From JAJTFW01 sp046330075 (GTDB lineage: Bacteria > Bacteroidota > Bacteroidia > AKYH767-A > OLB10): a DNA stretch of 64,000 nucleotides. A program made the translations under genes and the position numbers. The stretch lies in assembly GCA_046330075.1 (NCBI GenBank), contig JAXLTL010000003.1:248001-312000 (forward strand), in the 5' to 3' direction. Numbering within the stretch: position 1 is the stretch's first letter; every line of letters begins with the position of its first letter. This document shows positions 1 to 8,096 of the stretch, piece by piece. Below the pieces are notes generated by a model. It saw only the letters and a list, made by a program, of their open reading frames with translations, was not told the DNA's origin and did not search any database.

Positions 1-108
1 AAAGTTGAAACGAAGCTCGTACGCAATAAAAACCGCTAAGATGCAGAACAGGACATCTGTAAACCAGATGACAAGACGGGGAGCGTTTTTATCGAGCAAG
101 GTACTCAT
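1..108 (-). CDS. Polysaccharide biosynthesis protein, CapD/FlaA1-like, N-terminal fragment (runs off window)
   Basis: Only the first 36 codons lie in the window; the gene leaves it at the left edge. A short polar start is followed by a hydrophobic stretch (about residues 11-29) that closes with AYELRFNF. A first membrane helix ending in A-Y-x-L-R-F is typical of membrane-bound CapD/FlaA1-type UDP-sugar dehydratases used in capsule and O-antigen synthesis. The gene is divergent from the sugar-nucleotide gene run starting at 221, which fits a surface-polysaccharide locus. The catalytic domain is not visible, so the family call rests on the N-terminus alone; other polyprenyl-phosphate or glycan membrane enzymes are possible. 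Confidence 0.6.
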   Translation of the reverse strand, partial: MSTLLDKNAPRLVIWFTDVLFCILAVFIAYELRFNF

Positions 109-220
109 ATGCAGACTTAACCTGCAAAATTAGTGATTTTAGAGCGGTTTTGAGGATCAATCAACAGCAGTACAGGTGTTTAGTCTGAATTCACTATTTT
201 TGGGGCTCATTATTGTACAC

Positions 221-1216
221 ATGCCTGTTTCACTAGTTACCGGGGGAGCTGGGTTCATCGGAGCTCATGTTACCAATGAATTGATTAACAATGGTCACAA
301 AGTTGTCGTCCTCGACGATTTAAGCGGTGGCTTTAAAGAGAATGTCAATCCTGGGGCGGTATTCATTGAAGGATCGGTGACCGACCATGCCTTGCTGGAA
401 AAACTTTTCAATGAGCATAAGTTTGATTATGTCTATCATCTTGCGGCATATGCAGCAGAGGGGTTGAGTCATTTTATCAAACGGTTCAACTATAACAATA
501 ATCTGATTGGAAGTGTGAATCTGATCAACGAATCAGTAAAACATAAGGTTAAGTGTTTTGTGTTTACTTCTTCCATAGCCGTGTATGGTCGCGGACAATT
601 ACCCATGCGGGAAGATATGTTGCCGGTACCGGAAGATCCTTATGGAATATCGAAGCTGGCAGTGGAGATGGATCTCAAGTGCACACATGAAATGTTCGGA
701 CTGAACTACGTCATTTTCCGCCCCCACAATGTATATGGAGAATACCAGAATCTGGGTGATAAATACAGAAACGTAGTCGGGATTTTCATGAATCAGCTGA
801 TGCAGAACAAACCCCTCACGATATTTGGTGATGGTAAGCAAACACGTGCATTCAGCTATATTGGTGATGTTGCGCCATATATTGCAAAATGTGTGGATGT
901 GCCTGAAGCTTACAATCAGGTTTTTAATATCGGCGCAGATAAAGAGTTTACCGTGAATGAACTGGCAAATACAGTTTGTGACGTGATGGGGATGAGCGGA
1001 CAGGTACGGCATCTGGAAGCTCGTAATGAAGTAATGCATGCGTATGCCGACCATAGTAAAGTTCAGCGCGTTTTCAATATAGATTCAGTTTTCACCCTGA
1101 AAGAAGGCCTTGAAAAAATGGCGGGCTGGGCAAAAACTGCAGGCAGCAGAAAAAGCGGAAAGTTTGAAGGGATCGAAATCTCTGAAAAACTTCCGGCAGT
1201 TTGGCTTGAAGATTAA
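221..1216 (+). CDS. NAD-dependent epimerase/dehydratase (UDP-glucose 4-epimerase-like)
   Basis: This is a 331-residue extended short-chain dehydrogenase acting on nucleotide sugars. It has the N-terminal Rossmann motif GGAGFIG (residues 8-14), the TSS-x-x-VYG segment near 116-123, and the catalytic pair Y141-x3-K145 in YGISK. The frame is open further upstream to a GTG at 176, but the protein family starts just before the glycine motif, so the ATG at 221 is chosen. The product is probably a sugar-nucleotide precursor (for example UDP-galactose-type epimerisation) for the methyltransferase and glycosyltransferase that follow. The exact substrate cannot be read from the sequence. It heads a six-gene plus-strand run with very short spacers. 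Confidence 0.85.
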   Translation: MPVSLVTGGAGFIGAHVTNELINNGHKVVVLDDLSGGFKENVNPGAVFIEGSVTDHALLEKLFNEHKFDYVYHLAAYAAEGLSHFIKRFNYNNNLIGSVNLINESVKHKVKCFVFTSSIAVYGRGQLPMREDMLPVPEDPYGISKLAVEMDLKCTHEMFGLNYVIFRPHNVYGEYQNLGDKYRNVVGIFMNQLMQNKPLTIFGDGKQTRAFSYIGDVAPYIAKCVDVPEAYNQVFNIGADKEFTVNELANTVCDVMGMSGQVRHLEARNEVMHAYADHSKVQRVFNIDSVFTLKEGLEKMAGWAKTAGSRKSGKFEGIEISEKLPAVWLED

Positions 1217-1232
1217 TTCCTGAAATTTCCTG

Positions 1233-2135
1233 ATGCTGGCATATACACGTGAACCGGATCAATGGATTCAGTCGGGGACGACCCGCATTGCTGTGTTCAA
1301 TGATGAAGGGGTTGCAAACATTGATACGGTAACAGTACAATCGTTTGGCGAAGAGTGGGGACGTTTTAACGCTTTTGACGAAGCAGATCTGAAGAGATGT
1401 GGTGATGAATATTTTGATATCGTTTCCGATGCCATGGCCAATAAAGACTCGGTTGTACTGGACATGGGTTGCGGGACTGGACGCTGGTCGAAGTATCTGG
1501 CGCCGCGTGTTGGTTTCATAGAAGCGATCGACCCGAGTGACGCTGTGCAGGAAGCCGTCAGCATACTGGCTGAAAACAAAAATGTAAGAGTGAGCAAAGC
1601 TTCAGTTGACAGCATTCCTTTTGCAGATAATGCTTTCGATTTTATTTTTAGTTTAGGCGTATTCCACCATATCCCTGATACTGCCAAAGCGATTGCCACC
1701 ACGGTCAGGAAATTAAAACCGGGTGGGACAATACTGTTATACCTGTATTACAAGTTAGATAATCGTAGTTTGCCCTACCGTTTATTGTTTTACATGAGTC
1801 ATCTGTTACGGTTGTTCATCAGCAAAATGCCATCCACTGTGAAGCAGATCCTGAGTGAAGGGATAGCAGCAATAGTTTATTTTCCGCTGGCTACTCTGGC
1901 CGGAGCGGTAAAGGCAGTTGGTGCAAAGAAGCTGGGGTCTCGAATGCCGCTGTCATATTATTCAGATAAGAGTTATTACATCATGCGCAATGATGCACTC
2001 GACCGGTTTGGAACACCGCTCGAACAACGGTTCTCACGGAAGGAAATTACGGAGATGCTGACGGCGGCCGGTCTTCGTGACATTCATTTTTCGGATGGAA
2101 CGCCTTATTGGCATGTAACTGCAAAAAAAGGATAG
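1233..2135 (+). CDS. Class I SAM-dependent methyltransferase
   Basis: The 300-residue protein carries methyltransferase motif I, VLDMGCGTG (about residues 75-83), followed by the acidic EAIDPSD strand end. Further on come FSLGVFHHIPD and the KLKPGG turn, all hallmarks of the Methyltransf_11-type fold. The N-terminal 70 residues contain a SFGEEWGRF segment seen in methyltransferases of polysaccharide loci. It begins 16 nt after the epimerase and ends 1 nt before the glycosyltransferase, so the three are surely co-transcribed. The acceptor is probably a sugar or glycan intermediate; this is inference from context. The middle (about 180-235) is hydrophobic and may touch the membrane. Confidence 0.82.
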   Translation: MLAYTREPDQWIQSGTTRIAVFNDEGVANIDTVTVQSFGEEWGRFNAFDEADLKRCGDEYFDIVSDAMANKDSVVLDMGCGTGRWSKYLAPRVGFIEAIDPSDAVQEAVSILAENKNVRVSKASVDSIPFADNAFDFIFSLGVFHHIPDTAKAIATTVRKLKPGGTILLYLYYKLDNRSLPYRLLFYMSHLLRLFISKMPSTVKQILSEGIAAIVYFPLATLAGAVKAVGAKKLGSRMPLSYYSDKSYYIMRNDALDRFGTPLEQRFSRKEITEMLTAAGLRDIHFSDGTPYWHVTAKKG

Positions 2136-2136
2136 A

Positions 2137-3225
2137 TTGAAAAAAGTACTCATTATAGCCAATGCCCGTTTCGACCGTAATCCCGGTCAGCGATTCCGCT
2201 TTGAACAATACTTCGGATACCTCCGGGAGCATGGTTATGAATGTCATTTATCATCTACCATTTCAGCAAAGGATGATAAAATTCTGTATTCGAAAGGGAA
2301 ATTGCCGCAAAAAGCATGGCTGGCTGTGAAAGCTGCAGCGATCCGGTTCAGGGATGTGTTTAATGCCAATCAATATGATATCATCTTAATTTTCAGGGAA
2401 GCATTTTTCACAGGCAGCACCCTTTTTGAAAACCTGTTTGCCAGATCCAGGGCAAAAACCATTTTCGATTTCGATGATGCCATCTGGCATTTCGATGTGT
2501 CGGAAGCAAATAAAAAACTTGGATTCCTGAAAAACCCCGGCAAGACCGCCGAGATCATCAGTAAAGTAGACCTCGTGTTTGCGGGAAATAAATACCTGGC
2601 CGATTATGCCCATCATCATAATGATCATGTTGTAATTATTCCCACCACCATTGACACGGATGAATATAGTCCGGGACCGTTCCGCGAAGGTCCTCCGGTT
2701 TGCATAGGCTGGAGCGGTAGTATTACCACTATCCGTCATTTTGAAACATCCTTGCCGGTTCTCCGCCGTATCAAACAGGAGTTTGGCGATCAGGTCACCT
2801 TCAAAGTAGTAGGCGACGGCTCCTATGAGAATAAAGAGTTGGGCATTAAAGGAATAGCCTGGACAAAGCAGGATGAACTCAAAGAGCTGCGCTCTATGGA
2901 TATTGGTATCATGCCATTGCCGGATGATGAATGGTCGAAGGGTAAATGCGGATTGAAAGGCTTGCAATACATGGCCCTCAATATAGCCACTGTAATGTCG
3001 CCGGTGGGGGTCAACGCAGAAATTATTCAGGACGGTGAAAACGGGATGCTGGCCTCAACGGAAGATGAATGGGTTGAGAAACTCGGCCGTCTGATCCGCG
3101 ATGCACAGTTACGTAAACGTTTAGGCGAAGCCGGGCGGAAGACCGTGCTCGATGGCTACTCGGTACATGCGCAGAAAAATAATTATCTTCGCTACTTCAA
3201 TTTACTTACACAGGATAAAAAATAA
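2137..3225 (+). CDS. Glycosyltransferase, GT-B fold (GT4-like)
   Basis: This 362-residue protein has a GT-B layout. The N-terminal half begins KKVLIIANARFDRNPGQRFR and includes FDFDDAIWH. The C-terminal half has IGWSGS, a KVVGDGSYEN stretch, DIGIMPLPDDEWSKGKCGLK and an LxxLIRDAQLRKRLGEAGR helix, the usual C-terminal features of glycosyltransferase families 1 and 4. The start is TTG at 2137, one base after the stop of the methyltransferase; no ATG fits the family N-terminus, so TTG is accepted. It probably transfers a sugar to a lipid-linked or surface glycan in the cytoplasm. Donor and acceptor are unknown. Confidence 0.82.
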   Translation: MKKVLIIANARFDRNPGQRFRFEQYFGYLREHGYECHLSSTISAKDDKILYSKGKLPQKAWLAVKAAAIRFRDVFNANQYDIILIFREAFFTGSTLFENLFARSRAKTIFDFDDAIWHFDVSEANKKLGFLKNPGKTAEIISKVDLVFAGNKYLADYAHHHNDHVVIIPTTIDTDEYSPGPFREGPPVCIGWSGSITTIRHFETSLPVLRRIKQEFGDQVTFKVVGDGSYENKELGIKGIAWTKQDELKELRSMDIGIMPLPDDEWSKGKCGLKGLQYMALNIATVMSPVGVNAEIIQDGENGMLASTEDEWVEKLGRLIRDAQLRKRLGEAGRKTVLDGYSVHAQKNNYLRYFNLLTQDKK

Positions 3226-3227
3226 TC

Positions 3228-4331
3228 ATGGATACAGCACAGGATACACTCAAAAATACAGCACTTACAGGGGTGCATCAGCAACTCAATGCGAAGATGG
3301 TTCCGTTCGCCGGCTATCTGATGCCCGTGCAATATGAAGGTATTAATATTGAACACGATACTGTACGGAATGCGGTAGGTGTATTCGATGTATCACATAT
3401 GGGGGAATTTGTACTCAAAGGCGAAGGTGCACTTGATCTCATTCAGCGGGTCACCAGCAATGATGCTTCCAAGCTGACGCCGGGAAAAGCACAGTACTCC
3501 TGTTTGCCGAATGAAAACGGCGGCATCGTGGATGATCTGCTGGTGTATCATCTGGAAGATGGCAACTGGATGCTGGTGGTAAATGCATCCAATATTGAAA
3601 AAGACTGGAACTGGATTCAGAAATTCAATACCGGAAATGTGGAGATGCATAATATCTCCGACCGAACTTCACTGCTGGCTGTTCAGGGTCCAAAAGCACT
3701 TGAAACCATACAGAAACTGACGTCAACAGATCTGGCCTCCATTCCCTACTATTCTTTTGCGAAGGGTGTCGTTGCAGGCTGTAGCAATGTAGTGATCTCC
3801 AATACCGGATACACCGGAGCGGGAGGTTTTGAATTGTACTTTGAAAATCAATACGCTGAAACGCTTTGGAATGCATTGATGGAAGCCGGAAAAGAGTTTG
3901 GTATTAAACCCTGCGGACTCGGATGCAGAGATACGTTGCGACTGGAAATGGCGTTTTGTCTCTATGGAAATGATATTGACGATACCACGTCACCGTTAGA
4001 AGCCGGACTCGGATGGATTACCAAATTTACCAAGGAGTTCACCAACAGTGCAGCACTCAAAGCACAAAAAGAAGCCGGAGTCACGCGCAAGCTAACAGGA
4101 TTTGAAATGGTAGATCGCGGAATTCCTCGTCACGGGTACGAAATCGTGGATGCTGACGGAAATGTGATTGGAGTAGTGACTTCCGGTACACAATCTCCGA
4201 CTTTGCAGAAGGCCATCGGACTTGGGTATGTAAATAGCGCATATGCAGCAGAAGGAAAAGACATTTATATCCGCATCCGGGATAAAGCCATTAAAGCAAC
4301 AACTGTGAAAACCCCTTTCCTGAAAAAGTAA
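3228..4331 (+). CDS. gcvT: Aminomethyltransferase (glycine cleavage system T protein)
   Basis: The 367-residue product is a standard-length GcvT. In the glycine cleavage system it moves the aminomethyl group from lipoyl-GcvH to tetrahydrofolate, giving 5,10-methylene-THF and ammonia. Visible family features are the N-terminal PFAGYLMPVQYEGI segment, FDVSHMGEF, QYSCLPNENGGIVDDLLVY, TGYTGAGGFELYF and the C-terminal GIPRHGYEI and VTSGTQSPTL segments. Its start is 2 nt behind the glycosyltransferase stop, so it is translated from the same transcript although the functions are unrelated. gcvH, gcvP and lpd are not in the window. Confidence 0.95.
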   Translation: MDTAQDTLKNTALTGVHQQLNAKMVPFAGYLMPVQYEGINIEHDTVRNAVGVFDVSHMGEFVLKGEGALDLIQRVTSNDASKLTPGKAQYSCLPNENGGIVDDLLVYHLEDGNWMLVVNASNIEKDWNWIQKFNTGNVEMHNISDRTSLLAVQGPKALETIQKLTSTDLASIPYYSFAKGVVAGCSNVVISNTGYTGAGGFELYFENQYAETLWNALMEAGKEFGIKPCGLGCRDTLRLEMAFCLYGNDIDDTTSPLEAGLGWITKFTKEFTNSAALKAQKEAGVTRKLTGFEMVDRGIPRHGYEIVDADGNVIGVVTSGTQSPTLQKAIGLGYVNSAYAAEGKDIYIRIRDKAIKATTVKTPFLKK

Positions 4332-4340
4332 AAAGTACTG

Positions 4341-5081
4341 TTGGCAACATCTGCTTCAAATAACGGGCCTTGCCTCGAGGTATGTTTCTCGCCGGCATTG
4401 ATTCATCTCCATGATATCAGTGAATCCATCGTGGTGGTGATTGATATTCTTCGCGCTACCTCGTCGATGTGCGTGGCATTGCATCATGGTGTGCGGAGTA
4501 TCGTACCGGTTTCAGGCATCGACGAGAGCAGGGCGTACAAGGCGCAAGGCTTTCTGATTGGTGCAGAGCGTAATGGTGAAATGCTGGAGGGATTTGATCT
4601 TGGCAATTCTCCTTTCAGTTATATGGAGGCACAGGTACAGGGCAGGGATGTTGCCTTGTCAACGACGAACGGAACGCAGGCCATCACGGCTGCAAAAGGA
4701 GCTTATCAGCTTGTTGCCGGCTCATTTCTCAACCTGGATTCCCTGTGCGACTGGCTGGCCTCACAAAACCGCAGTGTCTTGTTGTTGTGTTCAGGCTGGA
4801 AGAACTCTTTTAACCTTGAAGATACCCTCTTCGCCGGTGCTGTGGCCGAAAAACTCGAGCCCCATTTCGGATTAAATAAAATGCGCGACGCAGTCATCGC
4901 TGCGAAGCATTTATACAGTCTTGCTAAAAATGATATGTTTGGATTTCTCGCCCAGAGCTCACATCGTAACCGGCTCGAGAAACTGAATATAGAGAAAGAT
5001 ATAGAGTATTGCCTTACACTTAACCAGGCTCCGGTGATTCCGGTGCTGGTAAACGGTGCGTTGGTGAAACTCAGTGCCTGA
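4341..5081 (+). CDS. comB: 2-phosphosulfolactate phosphatase (ComB family)
   Basis: The 246-residue protein matches the ComB acid phosphatase family, which hydrolyses 2-phosphosulfolactate to sulfolactate with Mg2+. Signature segments are VVVIDILRATSSM, the GAERNGE turn, EGFDLGNSPF, STTNGTQAI and AGSFLNLDSL. No methionine fits before the CFSPALIH segment, so the TTG at 4341, 9 nt after gcvT, is taken as start. ComA and other coenzyme M genes are not nearby. In a Bacteroidota the enzyme may serve sulfolactate or sulfonate metabolism, or a related phosphatase reaction; that is inference. Confidence 0.85.
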   Translation: MATSASNNGPCLEVCFSPALIHLHDISESIVVVIDILRATSSMCVALHHGVRSIVPVSGIDESRAYKAQGFLIGAERNGEMLEGFDLGNSPFSYMEAQVQGRDVALSTTNGTQAITAAKGAYQLVAGSFLNLDSLCDWLASQNRSVLLLCSGWKNSFNLEDTLFAGAVAEKLEPHFGLNKMRDAVIAAKHLYSLAKNDMFGFLAQSSHRNRLEKLNIEKDIEYCLTLNQAPVIPVLVNGALVKLSA

Positions 5082-5117
5082 TTTGTAAAACAGGTGCACG
5101 ATATTTTATAAGTGACG

Positions 5118-6098
5118 ATGTTCAAAAAACGTCTGGGCATGCTAATGCCGTTGCTCATTGCACAAGGTGCAGTGGTAACCCTCCTGGCCTGGGGCTTCTG
5201 GGGCCATCAACAAATCAATCACCATGCGGTATTTACACTGCCGCCAGAGATGTTCGGCTTCTTCAAGCAGCATCTGGCATTTATCACCGAGCACGCTGTA
5301 GATCCGGATAAACGCCGATATGCAGATCCCGAAGAGGCGGCACGGCATTATATCGATCTTGACAGATATGGTGAGCATCCGTTTGACAGCTTGCCCGTGC
5401 GTTGGGACGATGCTGTGAAGAAAATAGGAGAGGACACCCTTAAAGCGCATGGAATCGTGCCCTGGCATGTGATGGTCATGCTGCAACGGCTAACAAAGGC
5501 ATTCCGTGAACACGACCGCGAGCGTATTCTGCGCAACGCGGCAGAGATCGGACATTATATCGGCGATGCGCATGTGCCGTTGCATTGTACCCGTAACTAC
5601 AACGGACAACTTACCGGCCAACACGGTATTCATGGTTTCTGGGAATCGCGTTTGCCGGAAATGTACGGTGATAACTGGGATAAACTGACGGGCAGGGCCG
5701 AATACATTGCACATCCTTCTGAATGTATCTGGCAGGTGCTCCGGGAGAGCTATGCGGCGCATGACTCTGTGCTTGGCATTGAAAAGCAGCTGAGCCTTGA
5801 ATTTCCTCCTGATAAAAAATACAGCTACGAGGAACGTGGCGGGCAATTGGTAAAAGTCTATTCAGCAGGATATGCGGAAGCCTACTACAAACGCCTGAAC
5901 GGGATGGTGGAAAGAAGACTGTTTTCGGCTATACATACCGTTGGATCATTCTGGTACACTGCCTGGGTAAATGCCGGAATGCCGTCACTTGATTTTAACG
6001 GCGAATATGTACCCGGAAAGGAATGGCAGGCGGAGATGGATAGTCTCAACCTGAAATTCAGTCAGCGCAGTATTCAGCCCGAAGGGCATCAGGACTGA
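5118..6098 (+). CDS. Secreted zinc-dependent phospholipase C/S1-P1 nuclease-like protein
   Basis: This 326-residue protein starts with a signal peptide (KKR, then a hydrophobic core, cleavage expected before WGFWGHQ). A tryptophan at the mature N-terminus is characteristic of the S1/P1 nuclease and phospholipase C fold, where it binds zinc. The remaining ligand motifs are also visible: WGHQ with an early histidine, GHYIGDAHVPLH near the middle, and HGIHGFWE. The ATG at 5118 is preferred over the in-frame GTG at 5112 because it puts the basic residues directly before the hydrophobic core. It follows comB by 36 nt. Whether it cleaves phospholipid or nucleic acid cannot be decided from sequence. 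Confidence 0.8.
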   Translation: MFKKRLGMLMPLLIAQGAVVTLLAWGFWGHQQINHHAVFTLPPEMFGFFKQHLAFITEHAVDPDKRRYADPEEAARHYIDLDRYGEHPFDSLPVRWDDAVKKIGEDTLKAHGIVPWHVMVMLQRLTKAFREHDRERILRNAAEIGHYIGDAHVPLHCTRNYNGQLTGQHGIHGFWESRLPEMYGDNWDKLTGRAEYIAHPSECIWQVLRESYAAHDSVLGIEKQLSLEFPPDKKYSYEERGGQLVKVYSAGYAEAYYKRLNGMVERRLFSAIHTVGSFWYTAWVNAGMPSLDFNGEYVPGKEWQAEMDSLNLKFSQRSIQPEGHQD

Positions 6099-6101
6099 AA
6101 A

Positions 6102-6911
6102 TTAAAGTGCAACAGTGAATTTCGTATAGGCGTTGAAGTGAGTAAGGTCGGGGGTGGTGGTAAACAAGCCAAATACCGCTGCACCTGACCCGCTCATGGC
6201 CGCATATACAGCACCCTGCTGGTACAGCTGATCGCGGATCTCTGCGATAACCGGATAGCGCCCGGCAACCGGTGCTTCGAAATCGTTCACCAGCCGTCCG
6301 CGCCAGGTTTCCACCGGGTCCTTCAGGATCTCACGGATTGAAATAGAAGGTTGATGAGGTTTAATCCAGCTATACGCTTCAGCTGTACCCACCGAAACGG
6401 GAGGCATCACCAACGCGATATGATACCCCTTCAGGTTGAATGCAACCGGGGTGAGGATTTCTCCGCGGCCTGAAACAAGCGCCGGGGCATTGCGGATAAA
6501 AAAGGGGCAATCGCTTCCCAGTCTGGCAGCATAATTTTCCAGTTGGTTATCACTCAGCTGCAAATTGCAAAGTAAGTTCACCAGTTTCAGCATAAACGCT
6601 CCATCGGAGGATCCACCACCCAATCCTGCACCCATAGGAATTACTTTATGCAGATGAACAGCCATACCGGGGATTGAAAAATCTCTTTTCATGAGATTCC
6701 AGGCCTTCACGACCAGATTTCCTTCGGTATTGCCGGGAATTGGAATTCCGCTTGATGAAAAGCTAATGTCCTGTTGATCAGTTATTACCGCTTCTAGGGC
6801 ATCGCACCATGGAACCGGAAGGAATAAACTTTCAAGGGCATGAAAGCCATCTGATCTTTTCTCTATGACATTGAGTCCCAGATTGATTTTGATATTTGGA
6901 AAGACGAGCAT
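6102..6911 (-). CDS. ispE: 4-diphosphocytidyl-2-C-methyl-D-erythritol kinase
   Basis: IspE phosphorylates CDP-methylerythritol in the non-mevalonate isoprenoid pathway. The 269-residue protein is a GHMP kinase. It has PNIKINLGLNV at the N-terminus, the ATP-binding loop PMGAGLGGGSSDGA (around residues 88-101), GSDCPFFI, and the C-terminal SGSGAAVFG motif. Its tail meets the preceding plus-strand gene with a 3-nt gap. It is divergent from accA, and the 80-nt spacer between them holds the accA promoter. Confidence 0.94.
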   Translation of the reverse strand: MLVFPNIKINLGLNVIEKRSDGFHALESLFLPVPWCDALEAVITDQQDISFSSSGIPIPGNTEGNLVVKAWNLMKRDFSIPGMAVHLHKVIPMGAGLGGGSSDGAFMLKLVNLLCNLQLSDNQLENYAARLGSDCPFFIRNAPALVSGRGEILTPVAFNLKGYHIALVMPPVSVGTAEAYSWIKPHQPSISIREILKDPVETWRGRLVNDFEAPVAGRYPVIAEIRDQLYQQGAVYAAMSGSGAAVFGLFTTTPDLTHFNAYTKFTVAL

Positions 6912-6966
6912 TGTTTTTCTTCAGGCAGGATTTCCTGCTGCGAAGCTAAGTTTTTTTATTTTCGGG

Positions 6967-6974
6967 TATCTTTG
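6967..6974 (+). promoter_or_regulatory. accA promoter -7 box (TAnnTTTG)
   Basis: TATCTTTG matches the Bacteroidota sigma factor -7 consensus exactly. It ends 17 nt before the accA ATG, predicting a leader of about a dozen bases. No clear -33 TTG is seen. Confidence 0.7.
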
Positions 6975-6991
6975 ACCTCCAACCTCGACCC

Positions 6992-7951
6992 ATGAGCGGA
7001 ACACTATTGGATTTCGAAAAGCCGCTGGAAGAACTCCAGGAACAACTTGTAAAGGCAAAGCAAATTGCCGACAAGGGCAAAGTGAATGTAGATAATGTGA
7101 TCAAGGATCTCGAAATCAAAATCGAAAAGACGAAAAAGGATCTTTACAGCAACCTGACACCCTGGCAGCGTGTACAGCTCAGCCGTCATCCGGATCGCCC
7201 GTATTCACTCGACTATATCAACGCCATCACAGAAGGGAACTTCCTCGAATTATTCGGCGACCGTCAGGTAAAAGATGACAAAGCGATGATTGGCGGATTC
7301 GGCAGCATCGACGGACATACTGTAATGTTTGTCGGACAGCAGAAAGGAAACAATACCAAGATGAGGCAATACCGCAATTTCGGTATGCCCAACCCTGAAG
7401 GATACCGCAAAGCGCTGCGCCTTTTCAAGCTCGCTGAAAAATTCAACAAACCGATCATTACATTTATTGATACACCCGGAGCTTATCCCGGACTCGAAGC
7501 CGAAGAACGTGGACAAGGAGAAGCCATTGCCCGCAACCTGTATGAGATGTCGATCCTGAAAGTGCCGGTAATCTGTATTATTATTGGCGAAGGAGCATCT
7601 GGCGGAGCACTCGGCATCGGTATTGGTGACCGGGTATTTATGCTCGAAAACACCTGGTACTCCGTAATCTCTCCTGAATCCTGCAGCAGTATCCTCTGGC
7701 GCAACTGGGACAATAAAGAAAAGGCTGCGGAAGCACTCAAACTCACGGCAACAGACATGAACTCCCTGCACCTGGTGGATGGAATTATTCCCGAACCTGT
7801 GGGAGGCGCACATTCAAATCCTCAGGAGATGTTTGTAACCGTCAAGGCAGAGATTCTCAAGCAACTGGCGCTGCTTAAATCCGTTAATGCTTCAGATTTA
7901 GTAGAGAAACGCATCAATAAATTCTCAGCTATGGGCGTTTTTAATGAGTAG
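6992..7951 (+). CDS. accA: Acetyl-CoA carboxylase carboxyltransferase subunit alpha
   Basis: AccA pairs with AccD to transfer carboxyl groups from carboxybiotin to acetyl-CoA, the first step of fatty acid synthesis. The 319-residue product is of normal length. An N-terminal helical part (LDFEKPLEELQEQL) precedes the crotonase-like core with SRHPDRPYSLDYI, FGDRQVKDDKAMIGG, TFIDTPGAYPG, GEGASGGALGIGIGD and SPESCSSILWR. It is a single-gene unit with its own promoter box at 6967 and a good terminator at 7975. accD is not in the window. Confidence 0.96.
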   Translation: MSGTLLDFEKPLEELQEQLVKAKQIADKGKVNVDNVIKDLEIKIEKTKKDLYSNLTPWQRVQLSRHPDRPYSLDYINAITEGNFLELFGDRQVKDDKAMIGGFGSIDGHTVMFVGQQKGNNTKMRQYRNFGMPNPEGYRKALRLFKLAEKFNKPIITFIDTPGAYPGLEAEERGQGEAIARNLYEMSILKVPVICIIIGEGASGGALGIGIGDRVFMLENTWYSVISPESCSSILWRNWDNKEKAAEALKLTATDMNSLHLVDGIIPEPVGGAHSNPQEMFVTVKAEILKQLALLKSVNASDLVEKRINKFSAMGVFNE

Positions 7952-7974
7952 TAACCGCTATCGATATTAACAGC

Positions 7975-8005
7975 AAAGCCGGTACTTCGATGCCGGCTTT
8001 CTTGT
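7975..8005 (+). terminator. Rho-independent terminator after accA
   Basis: AAAGCCGG at 7975-7982 pairs with CCGGCTTT at 7993-8000 around a 10-nt loop, followed by a short T-rich tail (CTTGT). It lies 24 nt behind the accA stop. Confidence 0.7.
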
Positions 8006-8084
8006 CTGATAACTAATCTGATTGAAACTGCGACCATTGAATCAATTGTTAATAAAACCAAACTTTACCACTTTATTGATCCAT

Positions 8085-8092
8085 TAAATTTG
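8085..8092 (+). promoter_or_regulatory. dnaB promoter -7 box, 4 nt before the ATG
   Basis: TAAATTTG matches TAnnTTTG. Only four bases (AGGC) separate it from the dnaB ATG, so transcription should begin at or next to the start codon. Confidence 0.65.
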
Positions 8093-8096
8093 AGGC

